Source: Bacteroidota bacterium (GTDB taxonomy: Bacteria > Bacteroidota > Bacteroidia > Chitinophagales > Chitinophagaceae). From it: DNA of 64,000 bases. The notes under the pieces are model-generated. The model searched no databases. It had not been told where the DNA came from and was given only the letters and a program-made list of their open reading frames with translations. Shown one piece after another: positions 1-8,164 of this stretch. The translations under genes and the position numbers were made by a program. Every line of letters starts with the position of its first letter. Position 1 is the stretch's first letter. The DNA lies in contig JAKQEA010000194.1 of assembly GCA_029558715.1 (NCBI GenBank), positions 33,134 through 97,133 of the forward strand. The letters are read 5' to 3'.

Positions 1-107
1 ATTTTCAGAGTGATTGTTTTCTTAAGTTCCCGGGGTTTACCGGCATTTTGGGCTACAGTTTGAAGTGATAGTATTGTCGTCACAGCAGCAAGGAAAAGTA
101 GTTTCAT
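1..107 (-). CDS. Exported protein, N-terminal fragment only (runs off the window)
   Basis: Reading leftward from ATG at 107, 35 codons are open to the window edge. They encode a typical Sec signal peptide: Lys at position 2, a hydrophobic core of about 16 residues and a TVAQNAG-type cleavage site, as seen in many Bacteroidota secreted proteins. The rest of the gene lies outside the window, so no family can be assigned. It is divergent from the gene starting at 232; the 124-base gap would hold both promoters. Confidence 0.7.
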   Translation of the reverse strand, partial: MKLLFLAAVTTILSLQTVAQNAGKPRELKKTITLK

Positions 108-155
108 TTGTTAGAATTTTATGTAAAGAAAGGAAGTTTAAGTATCAGAACAATC

Positions 156-177
156 CCCTCCGGAGGGTATTTTACCC
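156..177. repeat. Palindrome CCCTCCGGAGGG overlapping a second small hairpin
   Basis: A perfect 12-base palindrome at 156-167 overlaps a second inverted repeat, GGGTA (165-169) with TACCC (173-177) around a three-base loop. The two stems share the GGG and so exclude each other. It lies in the divergent intergenic region between the genes starting at 107 and 232. It resembles the shorter core of the GC-rich hairpin at 45808. It may be a terminator or attenuator fragment or a dispersed repeat. Confidence 0.45.
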
Positions 178-231
178 ATAATCCGGTCTTTCAAAATAGC
201 CTATTTTCGTTACTCAACCATTTTATTTAAA

Positions 232-759
232 ATGCCGAGAAGTAATTTTTTGATCCTGCTCCTGTTGTTACCAGTCGCAACAATCGCCCAAAACTGGAAA
301 ACCTTTTCTGATACAGGCATTGCCTTTACAGCGAAATACCCGGCCAACTGGGTCAGTAAGATAAAGGAGGAAAAAAGGGTCTTTTTCACCTCTCCTCCCG
401 ATAGTGATAACGACAATTTCCGGGAAAATATCAACGTCAGCATAAAAGCAAACCCGGCATATGGCACCGAAATAAAAATTAAAGACGCAGTTCCTTCTGT
501 AACCGAATCCCTGGAAAAGAGTATCACTGATTTCAAGCTTGAGTCCGAAACCTATTTCAAATGGAATAATTCAGAAGCAGCAGAATTGGTATATACTGGT
601 GTATATGACATAAATGGCCTCACCAATAGTATCCGTATCACACAATGGTTTTGTTTCTGGAAAGGTAAGTTATATACCGCCACCTTCACCGCACTCAAAG
701 ATGCTTCTACACATAATGAAAATGCAAAAAAAATACTGAACAGTATAGTATTTAAATAA
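232..759 (+). CDS. Secreted PsbP-like domain protein
   Basis: The 175-residue protein has a clear signal peptide (residues 1-19, very Leu-rich, ending TIAQ). It is followed by one compact domain beginning with a Phe/Asp-Thr-Gly turn and a KYPANW motif typical of the PsbP/DcrB fold that Bacteroidota use in many small exported proteins. No catalytic residues are expected in this fold, and the molecular role is unknown. The ATG at 232 is the only start that keeps the whole signal peptide. A short gap separates it from the META lipoprotein gene, but that gene has its own promoter-like box, so co-transcription is uncertain. Confidence 0.75.
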   Translation: MPRSNFLILLLLLPVATIAQNWKTFSDTGIAFTAKYPANWVSKIKEEKRVFFTSPPDSDNDNFRENINVSIKANPAYGTEIKIKDAVPSVTESLEKSITDFKLESETYFKWNNSEAAELVYTGVYDINGLTNSIRITQWFCFWKGKLYTATFTALKDASTHNENAKKILNSIVFK

Positions 760-806
760 ATGTATATAAGATTTCAGCGACTCTTTTTATAATTGCAAAT
801 AGGTTT

Positions 807-814
807 TATTTTTG
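807..814 (+). promoter_or_regulatory. Bacteroidota -7 box (TATTTTTG) for the META lipoprotein gene
   Basis: The sequence fits the TAnnTTTG consensus of the Bacteroidota housekeeping sigma factor and ends 18 bases before the ATG at 833. A T-rich stretch at 785-788 lies at about the right distance for the -33 element, but it is not a good TTTG. Confidence 0.35.
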
Positions 815-832
815 CCCCAAAAAGAATAAGTG

Positions 833-1312
833 ATGAAATCCCTGTTTAACCTGTTTATTCTTTCTGTTTTGTTTATTGTAGCTTGTAATAATGATGAATC
901 TGAAAAGGAAGCTGCCCCTTCCGCAGCTCCTGCTATAGAAAAAAAGAATGTCGTTCAGGCTGCTGCTACACCTTCTTTAAATGGACTTTGGGAACTGACT
1001 GATATTGCAGGTATTAAAACCGGTTTAGCAAAGCTATACCCCCGTCAAAAACCGAACCTGAACTTTGATCTTCAATCCGGTGCTGTCAGAGGCAGTACCG
1101 CCTGTAACAGGTTCTTATGCCAGGTGAAAATAGAAGGTGAAAAAATGAATTTTGGCGATCCCGCAATGACTAAAGTAGCCTGCCCCGGTGACGGCGAAAA
1201 AGTGTTCCTGGAAGCTTTAAAGAAGATAAATTCTTTTTCCATTATCGATAGTAACTTTCTCCAGCTTCGTGCAGACAGTCTCGAGATGATGCGATTTTCA
1301 AGAAAACTGTAA
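833..1312 (+). CDS. META-domain lipoprotein (HslJ-like)
   Basis: The product is a 159-residue lipoprotein: the signal peptide ends in a lipobox with Cys at residue 18, followed by an acidic and Ala/Pro-rich linker to about residue 45. The rest is a META/HslJ-type domain, recognisable from LNGLWELTDI at its start, GxxxGSTACNRF in the middle (the family's conserved Cys-Asn), and a short FLxLxxxxLEMMRF end. META domains occur in envelope proteins linked to stress or antibiotic tolerance, but the function is unproven. A GTG at 830 is in frame directly before this ATG; I prefer ATG at 833 because it gives a standard lipoprotein signal. Confidence 0.82.
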   Translation: MKSLFNLFILSVLFIVACNNDESEKEAAPSAAPAIEKKNVVQAAATPSLNGLWELTDIAGIKTGLAKLYPRQKPNLNFDLQSGAVRGSTACNRFLCQVKIEGEKMNFGDPAMTKVACPGDGEKVFLEALKKINSFSIIDSNFLQLRADSLEMMRFSRKL

Positions 1313-1351
1313 CCAATTTCATAAACTATTACCTTTATAAAAAGATACTCT

Positions 1352-1501
1352 ATGTCCTTATTGAATCAGAACAACAAAAAAGGCAAAAAGAAAGAAGATA
1401 AAAAAAAGGGAGCCAACGCCTCAGGCTCAAAATTTATACAAAAACCCAAGTCTGGTTTTGTAAGTAAACAACAAAATACAGGTTCCCAGCGGGGTAGCTA
1501 A
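1352..1501 (+). CDS. Small, highly basic protein (49 aa)
   Basis: This short reading frame has an ATG 22 bases after a near-consensus -7 box (TACCTTTA at about 1330). It encodes 49 residues rich in Lys, Gln, Ser and Gly: MSLLNQNNKKG at the start, a Lys/Asp run, then a GSKFIQKP segment and a Gly-Ser-Gln-Arg-Gly-Ser end. There is no signal peptide or membrane segment. Its composition suggests a nucleic-acid- or ribosome-binding protein. Small proteins with this start and composition are, to my recollection, common in Chitinophagaceae, but I cannot confirm this here. It lies just upstream of the SET-domain gene (17-base gap) and may be co-transcribed. Confidence 0.6.
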   Translation: MSLLNQNNKKGKKKEDKKKGANASGSKFIQKPKSGFVSKQQNTGSQRGS

Positions 1502-1518
1502 TCCAAGATTAATAAATA

Positions 1519-1935
1519 ATGACTAAGGAAGAGTTAATGAAAGAACTTTCCGGGGAGACTTATGCCATGCTAAAGCCATCCCCGGTTCATGGAATTGGCG
1601 TTTTTGCCATGCAGCATATTCCGAAAGGATGCCGCACTATATTTTCGAATAATATAGGGCAATGGGTAAGGCTGCCAATAACTGAAGTAGAACAATTACC
1701 ATCTCACTCCAGAAACCTGGTAGAAACATATTGTCTTTATGATGATGAACATTATTATGTTCCCGATTATGGCTTCAAAGTGATGGATATGGTAAACTAC
1801 CTTAATCATTCTTCAACCCCAAATATCATATCGGTCAATCATGGAGAATATTTTGAAGCTCTGACCGATATTCCTGAAGGAGCTGAATTACTGATCAACT
1901 ATGGGGAAATTGTGAATACAAACGAATATGATTGA
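1519..1935 (+). CDS. SET-domain protein
   Basis: The 138-residue protein is essentially a single SET domain. It shows the N-terminal GIGVFA motif, the central NYLNHSSTPN motif (Asn-His of the S-adenosylmethionine pocket) and, near the end, the ALTDIPEGAELLINYGE block that forms the pseudoknot and carries the conserved Tyr. SET domains are lysine methyltransferases in eukaryotes; bacterial stand-alone versions are widespread, but their substrates are mostly unknown. It has no export signal, so it should be cytoplasmic. It is short for the family and lacks pre- and post-SET cysteines, as is usual for bacterial members. Confidence 0.85.
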   Translation: MTKEELMKELSGETYAMLKPSPVHGIGVFAMQHIPKGCRTIFSNNIGQWVRLPITEVEQLPSHSRNLVETYCLYDDEHYYVPDYGFKVMDMVNYLNHSSTPNIISVNHGEYFEALTDIPEGAELLINYGEIVNTNEYD

Positions 1936-1966
1936 TTTCGCTGCAGGTTCACTTTTAAAACTATTT

Positions 1967-2962
1967 TTAATTTTTTACATACAATTTGTACCGCAGGACC
2001 ATGTCATTATTGTAGAGGAGGTACAACCATTTAACATCAGCTGAAGCTATTGGATATATGTATTTGTATTTACCTGGTTTGACCGGAGCCTGTTCCATTG
2101 CAACTGGTTTAAGAAATACCCATGAGTCTGAATGCTGAAATATTGCAGAATCAACAGACATATCAGGAGATATCTGCTGGTCCCGTTCTGCATCATCTGT
2201 AGCCAGCTCCAGTTGAATCGTATCACCTACCCTTGCCTCAATAACCCCTGTAGCAGGACTGAAAGAAGTAATCCTGTATTTGATAAATGATTTTTGCTTA
2301 AACGGTGACCCCATAAATTCTTCGGGTACCTGTGCATCAGAAAGTAACGTCCACCTAAGATCATCCGGGTAGTGATCCCTGATAAATTTTTCAGGTGGGG
2401 TTAGAAAATACTGTGCATCATAATCCCGTACAAATTCATTACCTCCTCTTGCTATATAACCACTAGCCCAGGTAACATCCAGCAACCGCCAGTCTCCTTC
2501 CAGGTAAACGGCATTCCAGGTATGATTTACGCCAAATTTTGGCATCGGCTTATTGGTATTACTTCTTGCATATCCAATAATGATCGCACTTCGTATACCT
2601 GAAAAATCACATAAGGTGGTAAAAAGACGGGCATAGCCATCACAAACAGCTTCTTTCTTTTTCAAGACTGATTCTGCCACTCTCTCATTAAGTGGTTTCA
2701 GAGGAGCATCATTATCATCATCTACGGTGGAAAATCGTTGCGAAGCAGATCCGATAATAATATTCTTACTCCTTGATCGGACCCGGTAAGAAATATTATC
2801 TGTGATCCACCTGAATATCCTGGTCACTTTTTCCCGGTCAGTCACACAACCTGCTGTAATTTTTTTTGCCAATATTTCAGGGTCCTCATCGCCAGGTCCA
2901 GGCTGCTGGGCGATAATAACTGGAGTACAAAAGAGGAATAATATGAGTGGTAGTATTTTCAT
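1967..2962 (-). CDS. Secreted transglutaminase-like (cysteine peptidase fold) protein
   Basis: The 331-residue protein has a signal peptide (residues 1-19, ending IIAQ). Its transglutaminase-like core carries a plausible intact triad: Cys107 in VCDGYA, His147 in NHTWNAV and Asp162 in LLDVTWASG. The N-terminal IFRWITDNISY segment is also typical of this superfamily. The C-terminal 150 residues form a separate region that looks beta-rich. Exported bacterial members are thought to be peptidases or crosslinking enzymes of the periplasm or cell surface; the substrate is not known. It follows the LytTR regulator on the same strand after 35 bases, so it may belong to the same operon or be a target of that system. 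Confidence 0.82.
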   Translation of the reverse strand: MKILPLILFLFCTPVIIAQQPGPGDEDPEILAKKITAGCVTDREKVTRIFRWITDNISYRVRSRSKNIIIGSASQRFSTVDDDNDAPLKPLNERVAESVLKKKEAVCDGYARLFTTLCDFSGIRSAIIIGYARSNTNKPMPKFGVNHTWNAVYLEGDWRLLDVTWASGYIARGGNEFVRDYDAQYFLTPPEKFIRDHYPDDLRWTLLSDAQVPEEFMGSPFKQKSFIKYRITSFSPATGVIEARVGDTIQLELATDDAERDQQISPDMSVDSAIFQHSDSWVFLKPVAMEQAPVKPGKYKYIYPIASADVKWLYLLYNNDMVLRYKLYVKN

Positions 2963-2997
2963 CCCTCATAAATTTAATAAATTCCAGGAACAAGGGT

Positions 2998-3714
2998 TTA
3001 CCGTTTTAAAAAACGATTCCGGAGCAGTTTTTCCATCACTTCATCCTTCTGATTGCGGCTGATAGGTATATGATGCTGACCAATCTTTATCTCGTTTCCC
3101 TCTATACTATCAACCTTTGACGCGGAAATAATGTATGATTTGTGTACTTTAATAAATTTATCACCAGGCAAATAATCTTCCACAGATTTAAAAGTAAGAT
3201 AGGTCATGTATTTTTTCCCGGTTGTATGAATGGTAACATAATTCTGCAAAGCCTCTACAAATAAGACCTCATCAAATAATATCCTGACCAGTTTATTATC
3301 TGCTTTTATAAAAAAATATTCTGATGCAGCCGCATCTGCCACATTCTTGTCCCGTACTTCATAGTATTCTTTCGCTTTTAAAACTGCTTTCAGAAAGCGA
3401 TCAAAAGAGACAGGCTTTACCAGGTAGTCTAACGCATTTACTTCAAACCCTTCCAGGGCATACTGCGGATAAGCCGTAGTGAATATCACGGGTGGCGGAT
3501 GCTGCAGTGATCTGAAAAAATCAAGGCCTGTGATTTTGGGCATTTGAATATCAAGAAAGAGTAACTGTGTTTGTCCGTTGCTGATAAATTCAGTTGCTTG
3601 CAATGGATTATCAAACTCCGCTGCCAGGTCAAGAAAATCGACATCGGCAATGTATTCTTTAAGGCCCTTTCTGGCCAGTGGTTCGTCATCAATAACAATG
3701 CAATTAATTATCAT
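2998..3714 (-). CDS. LytTR-family response regulator
   Basis: The 238-residue protein has a receiver domain (about residues 1-120) with acidic pocket Asp9/Asp10, phospho-acceptor Asp55 in LFLDIQMP, the switch Thr in FTTAY and Lys100 in LVKP. A LytTR DNA-binding domain follows at about 132-235, with the FVEALQNYVTIHT and FIKVHKSYIIS motifs. It should control transcription on signal from the sensor kinase encoded immediately upstream: the kinase stop and this ATG share four bases (ATGA), which indicates translational coupling. Confidence 0.93.
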   Translation of the reverse strand: MIINCIVIDDEPLARKGLKEYIADVDFLDLAAEFDNPLQATEFISNGQTQLLFLDIQMPKITGLDFFRSLQHPPPVIFTTAYPQYALEGFEVNALDYLVKPVSFDRFLKAVLKAKEYYEVRDKNVADAAASEYFFIKADNKLVRILFDEVLFVEALQNYVTIHTTGKKYMTYLTFKSVEDYLPGDKFIKVHKSYIISASKVDSIEGNEIKIGQHHIPISRNQKDEVMEKLLRNRFLKR

Positions 3715-4736
3715 GATAATCGGATATTTAAGTGTACTGTAAAAAGATCATCCTGGTTGCTGATCACCAGGTCATGCTTACCGGGATATAGCAATTCAAG
3801 TCTCCGTCTGACGTTGCTGAGCCCAATACCTCCCGGCCGGTCAATTGATGGTTGCTTTTCCTTTGAATTTTCAACTGAAAATATCAATGTACTGTTTTCG
3901 TATTGCATATCCACTCTCACAAAATTAGTTTTATCACTATGATGAGAAATATGCTTGAATGCATTCTCAACAAAAGATACTAATAGTAATGGCTCAATAT
4001 TAAATCCTCTGACTGAAGGAGCGCAACTGAAGCTAACAGCATACTTCTCATCCTTTCGTAACTGCTGCAAGTCCATATAATCTTTAAGGTATTGAATTTC
4101 TTTCTCAACAGGTATTTTATCCCCGTTAGCCTCGTACAACTGGTAACGCAGCATTTCAGAAAACTTATGCAGTGTTTCCCTGGCGGCTGTATTACTCTTA
4201 TCAATCAGGAAATAAACGGAGTTCAACGAGTTGAATAAAAAATGAGGATTGATCTGGGATTTTAAAAAGCTTAGTTCGGCTTCTGCCTTTTCCCTTGCTG
4301 TTTCTGCCATCCGCTGCTGCAATTTCCCATAATCAAACATTAACTTGATAGCGGCTCCGGCTATAACTAAAAATAAATGAGGAATAACATTATCATACAC
4401 CCTTGCTTTAATATCCTGGCTCCAGTTATACAATGGCGAACTATTAAGCACCCTTCCAATAATATTCATTTTTATAATGCTGCTTACTATCACCAGTGTA
4501 AGCAGGCAGATTGCAAAAAGAAAATACCTTTTCCTGTAAAGTAGCCTGGGTATTAACAGGTAATTGGTAACAGAGATCATGATGATAAGATCAACTACCT
4601 TAATCAGTGTTACAATAAAAGCTTTCTGCTCGCTGGAATAATCATCTACCCTGAAAAAAAACCAGATTCCAAACACCAGTAACCAGAAAATCACATGATG
4701 CAGTTTGTACTTTATAAAGAAAGGGGCGTTGTGCAT
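3711..4736 (-). CDS. LytS-type sensor histidine kinase
   Basis: The 341-residue membrane protein has four predicted transmembrane segments in residues 12-130. A short coiled coil (about 136-160) follows, then the His_kinase (LytS/YehU-type) domain with phospho-acceptor His165 in QINPHFLFNSLN. The ATPase N-box is VENAFKH around Asn258, and a PGGIGLSNVRRRLELL G-box lies near 302. There is no separate periplasmic sensor domain, so the stimulus is probably sensed within the membrane or by a partner. It forms one unit with the LytTR regulator (four-base overlap) and possibly the transglutaminase-like gene downstream. Confidence 0.92.
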   Translation of the reverse strand: MHNAPFFIKYKLHHVIFWLLVFGIWFFFRVDDYSSEQKAFIVTLIKVVDLIIMISVTNYLLIPRLLYRKRYFLFAICLLTLVIVSSIIKMNIIGRVLNSSPLYNWSQDIKARVYDNVIPHLFLVIAGAAIKLMFDYGKLQQRMAETAREKAEAELSFLKSQINPHFLFNSLNSVYFLIDKSNTAARETLHKFSEMLRYQLYEANGDKIPVEKEIQYLKDYMDLQQLRKDEKYAVSFSCAPSVRGFNIEPLLLVSFVENAFKHISHHSDKTNFVRVDMQYENSTLIFSVENSKEKQPSIDRPGGIGLSNVRRRLELLYPGKHDLVISNQDDLFTVHLNIRLS

Positions 4737-4904
4737 AGTTCAAAATAAAAGTACAAATTCCAGCCGGTAGTGGAGATTACATTAAAGGATGAATTTACTT
4801 GACCAATTACATCGCTGCATTTCATCAGGTTTTTTCTTCCGCTGGTGTAGTTATCTCCCGGAAAAGGAGAAACCGGACGAAATTGAGCTGACAAAACAAA
4901 TTAT

Positions 4905-5555
4905 ATGAAAACATATTTGCTGATAGTGATTGCTTTTTGCAATTCATTGAATGCCTGCAGTCAAAATAAATCCGGGTCAGCCGCAGAAAGTAAAACAAAA
5001 GTGGGTGGAAACTGTGAAGGTTGTGAAGCTATTTACGAAAGCCCGGTACCTTTTGAAAAGTTAAACTGGATAGATACATTACCAGATTTCAATGATCCGG
5101 GATCAAAACTGGAGATCAGCGGTATTGTATATAAAAAAGATGGAAAGACCCCCGCTGCAGGTGTCGTCATTTATATTTATCATACGGATCAAAAGGGAGT
5201 GTACCCGGTAAAAGGGGATGAAAAAGGATGGGACAAACGACACGGCTACATCAGAGGGTGGGTAAAAACAAATGACAAAGGACAATACAGGTTCTATACT
5301 TTGGTGCCAGCTTCTTATCCCAATAGTAATAATCCAAAACATATTCACCCTGTTATAAAAGAGTCAGACAAGAATGAATACTGGATAGATGAATTTTTGT
5401 TCGCTGATGATCCGTTACTACCAATAAAGGAAAGAAATAAAATTACATTCAGGGGTGGTAGCGGTATACTCGTTACAGTTAACAATAATGGTCTGCTTAG
5501 AGCGCAAAGAAATATAATACTCGGGGAAAATATACCTGGCTACCCCAAACAATAA
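4905..5555 (+). CDS. Intradiol ring-cleavage dioxygenase-like lipoprotein
   Basis: The 216-residue protein starts with a lipoprotein signal (Cys18 in LNACSQ). It continues into an intradiol dioxygenase-type beta-sandwich: ISGIVYKKDGKTPAAGVVIYIYHTD, then GVY, RGWVKTNDKGQYRFYTLVPASYP and a HIH motif. The four residues matching the family's iron ligands are present (Tyr100, Tyr138, His146, His148). Family enzymes cleave catechol-type rings using Fe(III), but exported lipid-anchored versions are poorly characterised, and their substrate here is unknown. The usual N-terminal dimerisation helices of catechol dioxygenases are absent. It is convergent with the next gene, with two bases between them. 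Confidence 0.8.
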   Translation: MKTYLLIVIAFCNSLNACSQNKSGSAAESKTKVGGNCEGCEAIYESPVPFEKLNWIDTLPDFNDPGSKLEISGIVYKKDGKTPAAGVVIYIYHTDQKGVYPVKGDEKGWDKRHGYIRGWVKTNDKGQYRFYTLVPASYPNSNNPKHIHPVIKESDKNEYWIDEFLFADDPLLPIKERNKITFRGGSGILVTVNNNGLLRAQRNIILGENIPGYPKQ

Positions 5556-5557
5556 AC

Positions 5558-6034
5558 TTATTTAATAAACAGAATTGCTTTGACCCTGTAGTGTGTTATA
5601 ATTCTTTCTACCTGGTTAATGATCATTCCGTTGACGGTAAGTCTCCACAGATTCTTTTCTTTGTCAAATATAGATTCAATCGTACCCTTTAAGACAGGTA
5701 CAAAGGAGGTTTGCTCACCGGATTTAAAGGTGTATGCAGCTTCCACCTCTCCCCTGCTTTTAGAACCTTGTTTGATTTTGTAGGTAGTATTTTTCAATCT
5801 TTTTTCATGAAAGTAGAGTGTAAAAAACTGGTCTCTTTGTTCCACCTTAATGGTAAGTTTCCCTTTCATCCGGTACACCTTCAGTACTACTGGCCTTCCT
5901 TCAATAAAAAAATTGTTTGAGCTGGCGGTATCTGTAATATAAACAGGGCAACGGCTAAGGGTAGTATCTCTTTCTTCCTGTGCTAATACAGGTAAAGAAA
6001 TGAACATAACGGTTACGATAAAGAGATAACGCAT
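5558..6034 (-). CDS. Small secreted protein of unknown function
   Basis: The product is a 158-residue exported protein with a signal peptide (residues 1-18, ending VLAQ) and a mature part rich in beta-strand-like alternation. I recognise no family. There is one Cys in the mature region (in SRCPVYITD). The C-terminus is basic and hydrophobic. It lies alone on the minus strand between the dioxygenase-like gene and yggS. Confidence 0.6.
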   Translation of the reverse strand: MRYLFIVTVMFISLPVLAQEERDTTLSRCPVYITDTASSNNFFIEGRPVVLKVYRMKGKLTIKVEQRDQFFTLYFHEKRLKNTTYKIKQGSKSRGEVEAAYTFKSGEQTSFVPVLKGTIESIFDKEKNLWRLTVNGMIINQVERIITHYRVKAILFIK

Positions 6035-6095
6035 TTTGAGGTGATTGAAACTAAAAAATACGAATAATTACGAACATAACGGCAACAAGATTGGC

Positions 6096-6776
6096 TCAGC
6101 CTTTCTTTTCTCTTTCTCCAAAGAGCAAGCTGCCGATTCTCACCATCGTAGTTCCTTCATCCAAAGCAATTTTATAATCGCTGCTCATACCCATTGAGAG
6201 AATTTCCATTGGATGCTGACTAACTGGTAACCGGGTCCTGGTATCTTCAAATATCTTTTTCAGCTGCTTAAACTCTGTTCTCACGACATTCATATCAGTT
6301 GTAAAGCTTGCCATACCCATCAATCCGCAAATGCGTACATGAGTCATGTTCAAACTATTTACCTGGTCCATTGCAAGAATAAGCTCTTCTTCATTGAAGC
6401 CGAACTTTGATTCTTCTTGTGCAATATGTACCTGTAGAAGGCAATCAATCCTTCTTCCAGCTTTTTCGCCCTGCTTGCTGATCTCTTTCAATAACTTAAA
6501 ACTGTCAACCCCGTGTATCAAATGAACAAACGGAGCGATATATTTTACTTTATTACTTTGTAAATGACCAATAAAATGCCAGCGGATATCTGCAGGAAGA
6601 ATGACGGATTTATCTACTAACTCCTGAACGTAGTTTTCTCCGAAATCACGATGGCCAAGATTGTATAGTTCAAAAATATCCTCAACCGGTTTTGTTTTGG
6701 ATACGGCAACAAGTATGGCTTGCTTATCAGCTAACTCATTAATAATACTTTTATACTTCGCTGTATTGACCGGCAT
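6096..6776 (-). CDS. yggS: YggS/PLPBP family pyridoxal-phosphate homeostasis protein
   Basis: The 226-residue cytoplasmic protein folds as an alanine-racemase-type barrel binding pyridoxal 5'-phosphate, with the Schiff-base Lys at residue 27 in VAVSKTKP. Other family marks are FGENYVQEL, WHFIGHLQSNKVK, the LSMGMSSDY phosphate-binding block and RIGSLLFGER at the end. The family has no accepted catalytic activity; it buffers PLP and affects amino-acid and keto-acid balance. Length and motifs are standard. An inverted repeat at 6791-6821 separates it from the upstream acyl-CoA dehydrogenase gene. Confidence 0.93.
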   Translation of the reverse strand: MPVNTAKYKSIINELADKQAILVAVSKTKPVEDIFELYNLGHRDFGENYVQELVDKSVILPADIRWHFIGHLQSNKVKYIAPFVHLIHGVDSFKLLKEISKQGEKAGRRIDCLLQVHIAQEESKFGFNEEELILAMDQVNSLNMTHVRICGLMGMASFTTDMNVVRTEFKQLKKIFEDTRTRLPVSQHPMEILSMGMSSDYKIALDEGTTMVRIGSLLFGEREKKG

Positions 6777-6790
6777 CTTGTAAAATTAAA

Positions 6791-6821
6791 ATGTGCAAAC
6801 GATTTTCTTTCATTTGCACAT
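6791..6821 (-). terminator. Nine-base-pair inverted repeat between the acyl-CoA dehydrogenase gene and yggS
   Basis: ATGTGCAAA (6791-6799) pairs perfectly with TTTGCACAT (6813-6821) across 13 bases. Read on the minus strand, it comes after the dehydrogenase stop and is followed by TTTAATTTT, so a weak intrinsic terminator is the simplest reading. It also lies just before yggS, where it could equally serve as an operator. Confidence 0.45.
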
Positions 6822-6842
6822 CAGATAAAGAAATTATCCAGT

Positions 6843-7997
6843 TTATTTTAAGATAGATCTGCTGATAACGATCCGCTGCACCTCACTGGTACCTTCGTAT
6901 ATCTGGGTGATCTTGGCATCCCGCATCAGCCTTTCTACATGATACTCTTTTACAAAACCATAGCCGCCATGTATCTGTACTGCCTCTGTAGTGGTCCACA
7001 TGGCTGTTTCAGAAGCATATACTTTGGCCATCGAAGAGCTGAGTGTATAATCAATATCATTGTCTTTTTCCCAGGCAGCTTTCAGGCAAAGTAACCTGGC
7101 AGCTTCTATCCGGGTAGCCATATCAGCCAGCTTGAAAGCGATGATCTGGTGGTTCATAATTTCAGTACCAAAGGCTTTCCTGGTTTTCGAATATGCTTTT
7201 GCCAACTCATATGCTCCGCTGGCAATACCCAGTGCCTGGGAAGCTATCCCAATTCTGCCACCAGCTAATGTTTTCATAGCGAACTTAAATCCAAATCCAT
7301 CCTCCCCGATCCTGTTTTCTTTGGGCACTTTTACATCATTGAACATTACTGTATGCGTATCACTTCCACGAATGCCCAATTTGTTTTCTTTTGCAGCCAC
7401 TACTACTCCGGGCCAGTTCTTTTCTACGATCAGGCAATTGATTCCCTTCGAACCCTTTGTCGGATCTGTCTGAGCTATTACTAGGTAAACAGAAGCCGTT
7501 CCTCCATTAGTTATCCAGTTTTTGGTTCCGTTCAGCAAATAATGATCTCCCTTATCTTCTGCTGTCGTTCTTTGTGAAGTAGCATCACTGCCAGCTTCGG
7601 GTTCGCTGAGCATAAATGCTCCGATATACAATTCACCATCTTTTTGCCCCTGCGCTAACCGTGACAAATATTTCTGCTTTTGTTCTTCGTTGCCGTATTC
7701 CTGCAAGCCATAACATACCAGGCTGTTGTTAACACTCATACATACACTCACACTGGCATCTACTTTACTTATTTCTTCCATAGCCAGTACATAACTCACC
7801 GTATCCATCCCGGCACCACCATATTCTGGTTTCACCATCATACCCATAAAACCCAGTTCTGCCAGTTTAGTGATTTGTTCACGGGGAAACTGCTGCTTTT
7901 CATCCCGTTCTATTACTCCCGGCAGACATTCATTTTGTGCAAAATCCCGGGCTGCTTTTTGAATCATCAGTTGCTCTTCATTCAGTTGAAATAACAT
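6843..7997 (-). CDS. Acyl-CoA dehydrogenase
   Basis: This 384-residue flavoprotein oxidises acyl-CoA to trans-2-enoyl-CoA, passing electrons to electron-transfer flavoprotein. It shows the N-terminal helical domain, the FMLSEPEAGSD signature of the FAD/acyl-CoA pocket, the GRIGIASQALGIA helix and the C-terminal QIYEGTSEVQR block holding the catalytic Glu of short- and medium-chain members. I chose the ATG at 7997, giving MLFQLNEEQLMIQ, because the nine residues of a longer frame upstream do not fit the family. The chain-length preference cannot be read from the sequence. Confidence 0.93.
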   Translation of the reverse strand: MLFQLNEEQLMIQKAARDFAQNECLPGVIERDEKQQFPREQITKLAELGFMGMMVKPEYGGAGMDTVSYVLAMEEISKVDASVSVCMSVNNSLVCYGLQEYGNEEQKQKYLSRLAQGQKDGELYIGAFMLSEPEAGSDATSQRTTAEDKGDHYLLNGTKNWITNGGTASVYLVIAQTDPTKGSKGINCLIVEKNWPGVVVAAKENKLGIRGSDTHTVMFNDVKVPKENRIGEDGFGFKFAMKTLAGGRIGIASQALGIASGAYELAKAYSKTRKAFGTEIMNHQIIAFKLADMATRIEAARLLCLKAAWEKDNDIDYTLSSSMAKVYASETAMWTTTEAVQIHGGYGFVKEYHVERLMRDAKITQIYEGTSEVQRIVISRSILK

Positions 7998-8139
7998 ATA
8001 GTAAAAATTTACAAACCCAAACAAGTGTTAGCCGTGCAAATATAAGGTCAAATCAGGCTGCCCGCTTATTTGTATTTAAGATGATAATTGTCAGCTAGTA
8101 CCCGATTTTTCTCATCGCATCCCTAACGGAATTTTGGCC

Positions 8140-8147
8140 TACCTTTG
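8140..8147 (+). promoter_or_regulatory. -7 box (TACCTTTG) upstream of ccmE
   Basis: A perfect TAnnTTTG box ends 17 bases before the ccmE ATG. I see no good -33 TTTG at the expected distance. Confidence 0.35.
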
Positions 8148-8164
8148 TACTGCAAAAAAAATTC

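Noticed and set aside
4712..4894. A 60-codon minus-strand frame upstream of the sensor kinase
   Set aside because: It has no conserved-looking segment and spans the region where the kinase promoter should be.
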